A DNA stretch of 64,000 nucleotides from Wurfbainia villosa (lineage: Eukaryota; Streptophyta; Magnoliopsida; Zingiberales; Zingiberaceae), in assembly GCA_025175895.1 (NCBI GenBank), contig CM046003.1:27921245-27985244 (forward strand), given 5' to 3'. Position 1 is the first letter of the stretch, and every line of letters starts with the position of its first letter. The position numbers and the translations under genes were made by a program. Of this stretch, positions 57,645 through 64,000 are shown piece by piece. The notes under the pieces are model-generated. The model made no database searches and had not been told where the DNA came from. It was given only the letters and a program-made list of their open reading frames with translations.

Positions 57645-58650
57645 TTTGAAAGAAAACCTAAGAATCACATAGATCAAAACATTAGATTTCAAAAAATTAT
57701 TGATTCCTCAAACAATAAAATTTTAAAATCAACCAACACCTCAAAACACCGAGAATATCGTATGCCACGATCGTGTGGACGTATACGAATTCTACAATTG
57801 TAAGAGGAGGGTTTACCCATTAATTTTACTATCTTGTCAACCTAACTTTTTGACAAATAAAATTAATAGTTGGTTTCTCTTCAGCCCTACAAATAAAAAC
57901 AGTGACTCCGATGGGGAGGATACTCCTATTTGCATCTATGTGTTCACCATTACTCGGTACCAAGGTAATTATCTCGGGTTATGTGCCTTCCGATGGGGAA
58001 GTACACACGCTCCTTAATAATTTCCTATAACCATATTTGACCTTGTGATACGCAAACAAACTCATCCGATGGGGAGGAAGGCACTCAGAGCAGACGCACA
58101 AGTTTGTTTGCATCACATGTCAAATCGTAATGGAGGTCATGGGAATTTATAAAAATATCCCTCTCCCACTTAGTAATTTAAAATTGAGGAATTTTCTAGC
58201 TTACGACATGCATATCAAACAATAAGCAATAAATATGAAAAATAAAAATTTTCCAACTATTATGGCTTTTTTCTTCAATATGTCTCCCGTCGTATCGCCA
58301 TCTCGTCCGCTCCTCCCTACGCCATGTATATGCCATCCGGAGATCCGAGCCGAGACTAAAAATATTTTAATTTACATCCATCGATCCTATACTCCACGAG
58401 GGAGTGTACATGAAATCTAGATAGAAAGTAAACTAAAATAAAAAGAGTGGCTAAACAATGTCGTATCTAATTTACAAAAAATTAAATACTACACACATAC
58501 AATCACATACACACATATGACCATAATAGTTGGATCTTATGCCCGCAACCAAAGAGTTAACCTACGCATATCCTACTATTATCCGGCACATATAATATAT
58601 GAAAAGTGCATAAAAGTAACCGAATCCTAAACACACAAAATCGGAAACCT
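57645..58650 (-). mobile_element. 5' leader of copia C2-a
   Basis: Noncoding sequence between primer site and gag, AT-rich, with a repeated 'tccgatggggag' phrase (57908, 57989, 58067) that suggests a diverged repeat of about 80 bp. Open frames of 60-80 codons here show no features. Confidence 0.7.
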
Positions 58651-58664
58651 TGGCTCTGATACCA
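58651..58664 (-). other. tRNA-Met primer binding site of C2-a
   Basis: The minus strand reads TGGTATCAGAGCCA, an exact initiator tRNA-Met complement, 2 bases from the end of the middle LTR. Confidence 0.92.
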
Positions 58665-59591
58665 CATGAAGGTAGGAAACTTCGCTTCCCACTTCAACTC
58701 GGTCGCTTATTCATGGCGATCCCTTCTACGTCCCCGGATAAAAAAAATTTATCCTTGACAAGAGGGATTACCTAAGCAACCGTTTCATCGTCGTACTATT
58801 CGATTAGAGTAGTCACTTGAATAAACTTGTTGTTCAAGCAACCAACCTCTATTCTACGAATAACCGTGGAATAGACGATGTACGGATCGCCGGCTTTTGT
58901 GTTTATGTTTGGGGTCCAAGTATATTTAGCCACAAAATAAAACATATAACATGCATATAATTGAAAAACAATTATAGCAATAATACAAAAGAACACTAAT
59001 CAAAATAAACAAAATTATACCTCTTGATCTTCTATTGTATGTCCTTCCTCCTTTTGGGACGTCATGTGGCGATCTTCCAAAAATTAAAGCTCCTAGATCA
59101 CCAATCTTCCTTTCCTTGTTCACTACGAACAAAGGAAGATCATAAAACAAAAAACTCTTCTTCCTATCTAGAACTGGCCACCAAGTCAATAGACTCGATG
59201 TTGCCACTGGCCAAGGAAGAGAATATGGAGTGAGGAACCGGCCATAAGAGAATCAAGGAGGGTGATGGGTGCCGGCCAACTCTTGGAGAAGAGAAAAGAA
59301 ACCAATCCTTCACCTTGTAGCCGCCCAAAACCCTAACCCTAGCTCTCCTAGTTGCCACCGGCCAAAGAAGAGGAGAAGAGGAATAGGTTGAGCACCGACC
59401 AAGGAATATTGGAGAGTGGTAGGCTCGCCACCAAGGAAGAAGAAGAAGACCTTCTCCAATTGCGCCCCACTACAACACACCCAAACCCTAGCCGCCCAAA
59501 CACAATCCTAACCTAACTAGGATTCCTTGCCGCCCAAGGGAAGCAAACGCTAATCTCCTTTTTATCAAGTTGCTGCCCACCCCCTTAAGGC

Positions 59592-59601
59592 TTATTTATA
59601 G
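59592..59601 (-). promoter_or_regulatory. TATA box of the middle C2 LTR
   Basis: The minus strand reads CTATAAATAA. Placement relative to the 27-bp repeats is the same as in the left LTR. Confidence 0.65.
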
Positions 59602-59640
59602 GGTTAGGGATAAGCCTTGTTTTAATCTCCACCATTGGTT

Positions 59641-59748
59641 CGAGGGATTTAATCTCAACCGTCGGATCTAGAGATTTAATCTCAACCGTCGGATCTAGAG
59701 ATTTAATCTCACCCATTGGATCTAGAGTTTTGTTTTCATCCATTGGAT
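59641..59748 (-). repeat. Four 27-bp tandem repeats upstream of the C2 TATA box (middle LTR)
   Basis: Units at 59641, 59668, 59695 and 59722. The first two are almost equal; the third and fourth differ (CCCATTGGAT and CCATTGGAT ends). Confidence 0.9.
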
Positions 59749-60654
59749 CTAGGCTTCATGACGTTTTAATAGGCTACAATAGGGACCATGAGGAGGAGTT
59801 GGATCTTGGCCACCCAATGGATCAAGCCCACATAAAGTCCGATCCATTAATGATTATCCATTTACTAGAGGATTATCATTGATCTACCTCACCAACCCCC
59901 ATAAGTTAATATGGGCTCCTATATTATTTGTACATATATCTCCCCGTGTTTAAGATCTCGAATGTCCATCGATTAATTAATTTACTGTCAATTAATTAAT
60001 CAACATCTAACTCCATGAGTAGTACCACTCAACCTTATCATCATGCCGGACCAAGTCCACCACTAGGGTTTACATGATGAACCTTATGAGCTCCTCAAGG
60101 GGACATCATCAACCTAATATATAGGACACGGTTTCCTCCTATAATCAACGACACACTATATAAATAATATCATTTCCCAACTTATCGAGCCTATCGATTT
60201 AATCTATAAATCTCGCCCATTGATAAATCAAAGAAATGAATACTAAGTATATGTGCCCGTTATTATATCGGGATTAAGAGCATGTACAATATAATATCTG
60301 AGGTCCGATTCGATTATGTAGTCAGCAATAAATCGAATCACCTCTAAGTCGGTCCTGCTTAATACATACAAAGTGCACAAGTGTGATTCTATGGTCAAGA
60401 CAAACCAAAACCAAATCACACTACAACCATACCAATGGTTTGTCCAAAGCCATATCGGTTGTGAGCCTTTACTTATACTTTAAAAGAAGCCGATAACATG
60501 ATCTCCCATGTGACACCACACACCATGTTATCTACAATGTAATGTATTAGACAATATGCATAACCATGAATATGCAAACAATGATCATGTGATTCTTATT
60601 TCAAAAATAAAGATGTTCATACAAAAGATAGACTTTTCAGTATACATCGCAACA

Positions 60655-62090
60655 ATCTCCCACTTATAATAAAAGACTATGTTGTCCTCAAACTGCCATA
60701 CATCTGATTCCCATTCCCTCCACATGCCTATCAAAGCTCTCGCTAGAAGGGCCTTAGTGAAAGGGTCTGCTAGGTCATCCTATGATGCAATCTAGGCGAC
60801 AACAACTTCTACCTCCTTTACGATTTCTCGTATCAGGTGGTACTTGCGCTCTATGTGTTTACTTGCCTTATGGGCTCGTGGTTCCTTCGAGTTTGCAACT
60901 GCACCATTATTATCACAATAAATTGTGATAGTTCTGGGCAAACCAGGAATCACATCCAAGTCCATCAAGAAGTTCCTGAGCCACACAACTTCTTTGGCCG
61001 CCTCAGAGGTTGCCACATACTCAGCTTCCATGGTGGAGTCCGCCACGTATTTATGCTTGACACTCCTCCTTACAATGGCTCCACCTCCCAAAGTAAACAC
61101 AAAACCTGAGGTAGACTTACTGTTATCCCTATCTGATTTGAAGTCGGAATCCGTGTAACCCACATGGAGTAATTGGTCTGCCTGGTAAACTATCATATAA
61201 TCCCTAGTCCTTCTCAGGTACTTCAATATATGCTTTACCGCAGTCCAATGTCCCTATCCTGGATTACTCTGATATCTGCTGACCATGCCCACGGCAAGGT
61301 AGATATCTGGTCTTGTACATAGCATAGCATACATGAGACTTCCTACTGCCGAAGCATAAGAAACCACCTTTATCTCCTCAGATGTTCTAGGACACATCTC
61401 CTTAGATAAAGGAACTCCATGCCTAAAAGGTAGAAAATCCTTCTTGGAGTTCTGCATGCTAAAACGATCCATAATGGTGTCTATGTATGAAGGTTGAGAT
61501 AAGCACAACATCCTTTTCTCGATCCTTATAACCTTGATCCCAAGGATGTGTCCCACTTCTCCCAAGTCCTTCATATCAAACTGCTTGACAACCATACCCT
61601 TACGTCCGATAACACTTGACATTGTTGCCAATTAACAAAATGTCATCTACGATAGTACAAGAAATACCACTACGCTTTCACACATCTCTTGTATACACAA
61701 GACTCATCCGACTTTAAATAAATCCATAAGACTGATTTACCTCATCAAAGTGGATGTTCCAAGACTCAAGCTTGCTTCAATCCATAAATGGACCGATTAA
61801 GCTTACATACAAGATGCTCTTTGCCTTTGCAATGAATCCTCTAGTTGCTTTATATAGATGTTTTCCTCAAGACTTCCATTAAGGAAAGCTATCTTGACAT
61901 CCATCCGCCACACCTCATAATCCATATGAGCCGCAATGCATAAGAGAATCTGATAGACTTAAGCATGGCTACAAAAGGTCTCCTCATAATCGAATTCTCT
62001 TTCCGAGTATACCCTTCGCAATAAGCCTCGCTTTGAAGGTCTCAACCTTCCCATCTATTCCTCTCTTTCTTTTGTAGATCCACTTGCATC
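60655..62090 (-). pseudogene. Copia RT and RNase H (C2-b)
   Basis: RNase H (60792-61226) is nearly complete: 'VGYTDSDFKSDRDNSKSTSG', 'DSTMEAEYVATSEAAKEVVW', 'TITIYCDNNGAVANSKEPRA' and HIERKYHLIREIV. The catalytic Asp/Glu/Asp set is visible and it ends at a stop. RT C-terminal part at 61254-61631 with 'MKDLGEVGHILGIKVI'. RT N-terminal traces (about 61640-62090), including a damaged YVDD (lost base near 61652) and 'RSIYGLKQAS'-like sequence, carry several small deletions that C2-a lacks. So C2-a and C2-b are each damaged in different places of the same gene. Confidence 0.9.
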
Positions 62091-62470
62091 CAATGGTTTT
62101 ACACGTGGTTCTACTAGCTCTAGACTGATTTGAATCCATAGATTCAATCTCAAGATTCATTGCACTTTGCCAAGATACTGCATCTTTATCTTGGATTGCC
62201 TCGTCATATGTCCAGGGATCAGTTCATGTTCGCCAGGGACCAAATCTGAAGATTCTCTAAAGAACATGAATCTATTAGGCTGTCTAACAACCCTCCCACT
62301 ACGACGAGGTATCACCTGTGTATCCTCTATGACACGCGGTGACTTGTGGTATATCCTCTTGACGGTGATCAAGAAGTGACTTTCCCTTTCAATTCCTCTA
62401 GAACAATCTTACTCATGGGCTTGTGGTTCATCACATAGTCTTCCTCTAAAAATTTGGCATTCGTGATAAC
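62091..62470 (-). pseudogene. Copia integrase-RT linker (C2-b)
   Basis: The minus strand encodes 'RRSGRVVRQPNRFMFFRE', 'SSDLVPGEHE' and an upstream 'EDYVMNHKPMSKIVLEELKG' block (about 62395-62455) equal to C2-a. The frame is broken near 62340-62380 by small deletions. Confidence 0.8.
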
Positions 62471-63542
62471 GATCACCCTCTAATCTCTAGGACTATAAAA
62501 CAAACCACCTTTCGTTCCTCTAGGATAGCCAACGAACATGTGCACTTCTGTACGGGGTTCTAACTTACCAGCATCTGCCTTCAGCACATGTGCTGGACTC
62601 CCCCAAATCCGAATATGTCTTAGACTAGGCTTTCGCCACCCACAATTCTGTGGGAGTAAAAAGCACTGATTTAGATGGAACCAAGTTCAGAATGTACACC
62701 ACTGTATCTAGAGCATATCCCCAAAACAAATCTGGCAACTCAGAATAACTCATCATCGATCTAACCATCTCCATAAGAGTCCTATTCCTTCGCTCTGCTA
62801 CACCATTCTGCTGGGGTGTGTCAAGTGCAGACAATTGGGATTGAATCTCAGCCTCTGATAAGTAATTCCTAAACTCTCCCAAGAGGTACTCACCACCACG
62901 ATTAGATCGTAGTGTCTTGATACTTTTACCTTGACATTTCTCCACATCAGTCTTGAATTCTTTGAACTTGTCAAAGCATTTAAACTTGCAGCGCATCAAT
63001 TAAATGTATCCATATCTCGAATAATCGTGTATAAAAGAGACGAAATACTCAAAACCACCTCTAGCTTGGATAGACATAGGACCACACAAATCAGAATGAA
63101 CTAATTCTAACACATCTTTAGCTCTATACCCCTTGGCCTTAAAAGGCTTCTTGGTCATTTTACCCTCCAAGCAAGATTCACAGGTTGGGAAATCTTCCAC
63201 CACTAATGAACCCAGAGGTCCATCAGCTATCAACCTTTGAATTCTGCTTAGGTTAATATGACCAAGCCTAAGATGCCAAAGATATGTTTGGTTCATCTTC
63301 GAAGGTTCTTTTCTCTTATTGGAATAAGAAGATGAGTTATTAACTTCAATTTGCATCGTGGGAGCTTTTGGTTCAAGTGTGTACAAATTTTGTATCAATG
63401 CACCAGAACAGATAATCTCCCTATTCCTTTTTATAACAACTCTGTCATTAAAAGAAATAGAGTATCCATTCACAAACAATTTAGAAACCGAAATTAAATT
63501 CTTTCTAAATAAAGGTACATAAAGGCAATTCTTAAAAACCAA
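62471..63542 (-). pseudogene. Copia integrase with catalytic Asp changed to Asn (C2-b)
   Basis: 63000-63542 encodes the pre-integrase domain and core start in one frame: 'YLWHLRLGHINLSRIQRL', TCESCLEGKMTKKPF, 'LELVHSDLCGPMSIQARGG' and 'DYSRYGYI', then the TAA seen in C2-a. 62625-62999 continues with 'TLRSNRGGEYLLGEF' and 'TPQQNGVAERRNRTLMEM', then LVPSKS. Both inactivating changes (stop, Asn) are shared with C2-a, while the frame change near 56565 in C2-a is absent here. Confidence 0.92.
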
Positions 63543-64000
63543 AACTTTATTTTTTTTTCAAAAGATAAATAAACGTCTCCCACTGCAACAGCCACCACCT
63601 TCGTGGCATTGCCCAAGTAAACGGTAATCTCCCCTTTAGCTAGTCGTCGGGTTTCCTGGAACCCCTGCAAAGTATTGCAGACATGATCAGTAGCTCTCGT
63701 ATCTATACACCAAGTGCCGGTAGATAACACCGCTAAACATGTTTCAATGACTAGACCAAAAGATATACCTTTGTTGTGTTTTGGATTGGGACAGTCCTTC
63801 TTCCAATGTCCAGTCTGCTTGCAAGTGAAGCACTTGCCTTTCGGCTTCTTCACTCCTCCCTGAGATCCTCCCACCAGCTTTGCTCCACCTTGTTTCTTCT
63901 TCTTCTTGCCTTTCGGCTTAGAAGTAGAAACCTTCTGAGCAACCATGGCCTGATCTTGAGCAAGCTTTTCTATCGACTGGAGAGTGATATCGACCTGGGT
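63494..64000 (-). pseudogene. Copia Gag end, zinc knuckle and protease (C2-b), cut by window edge
   Basis: The minus strand encodes 'TQVDITLQSIEKLAQDQ', a Lys-rich stretch, CFTCKQTGHWKKDC (intact knuckle) and 'WCIDTRATDHVCN'. The DTG-to-DTR change and the LQSIEKLAQ junction that marks a Gag deletion are the same as in C2-a. The Gag start lies beyond 64000. Confidence 0.9.

Larger units (their letters stand above)
58667..60654 (-). mobile_element. Middle LTR of the C2 tandem (1.99 kb)
   Basis: It starts TGAAGGTAGGAAAC and ends CATCGCAACA. It is the 5' LTR of C2-a (primer site on its left side) and at the same time the 3' LTR of C2-b (polypurine tract, minus AAGTGGGAGAT, on its right side). 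It carries the TATA box (59592-59601) and four 27-bp repeats (59641-59748). Confidence 0.92.

Overview
The window is repetitive DNA from a flowering-plant nuclear genome. Nearly every base belongs to a transposable element: Ty1/copia and Ty3/gypsy LTR retrotransposons, plus one CACTA (En/Spm) DNA transposon. I find no host protein gene, no rRNA or tRNA gene and no CRISPR array. The plant assignment rests on a CACTA transposase with its plant-type accessory domains, chromovirus integrase with a chromodomain, an Athila-type gag and primer site, and tRNA-Met primer sites. I cannot name the species. A run of exactly 100 N (1789-1888) is a scaffold gap of unknown true size.

Layout. 1-8879: plus-strand Ty3/gypsy chromovirus remnants, made of a partial LTR of one type (G1-like, 1-777), leader, gap, decayed pol (1889-5329) and a 3' LTR of another type (G2-A, 5330-8879). 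8885-11538: minus-strand Athila-like gypsy remnant (gag pieces, tRNA-Asp primer site, part of an LTR). 11539-17435: minus-strand CACTA element with its terminus, subterminal repeats, an accessory-protein gene and a decayed TNPD transposase. 17436-23769 and 50972-52457: minus-strand gypsy G2-B, inserted in the CACTA transposase and itself split by later insertions. 23770-27718 and 46039-50971: plus-strand copia C1-a, inserted in G2-B. 27719-46038: minus-strand copia C1-b of the same family, inserted in C1-a. 30544-39505: minus-strand gypsy G1, inserted in the reverse transcriptase/RNase H region of C1-b. 52458-64000: minus-strand copia C2, arranged LTR-internal-LTR-internal and running off the window.

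The elements form a nested stack: Athila-like, then CACTA, G2-B, C1-a, C1-b and G1, with C2 as a separate insertion in G2-B. The order is read from interrupted sequences that resume on the far side and from short target duplications (AATCC around G1 is clean; those of C1-a and C1-b are imperfect).

No element looks able to move on its own. All coding regions carry stops, frameshifts, deletions or lost catalytic residues, yet domain order is still clear: copia gag - zinc knuckle - protease - integrase - RT - RNase H, and gypsy RT - RNase H - integrase - chromodomain. Copies of the same sequence differ largely by many 1-15 bp deletions. This may be real decay or an assembly error pattern. The most interesting signals are the copia tandem with shared inactivating changes, a 41-bp hairpin minisatellite in a gypsy LTR, a four-copy hairpin motif in the C1 leader, and repeats upstream of the C2 promoter. 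I did not find a novel cellular system.
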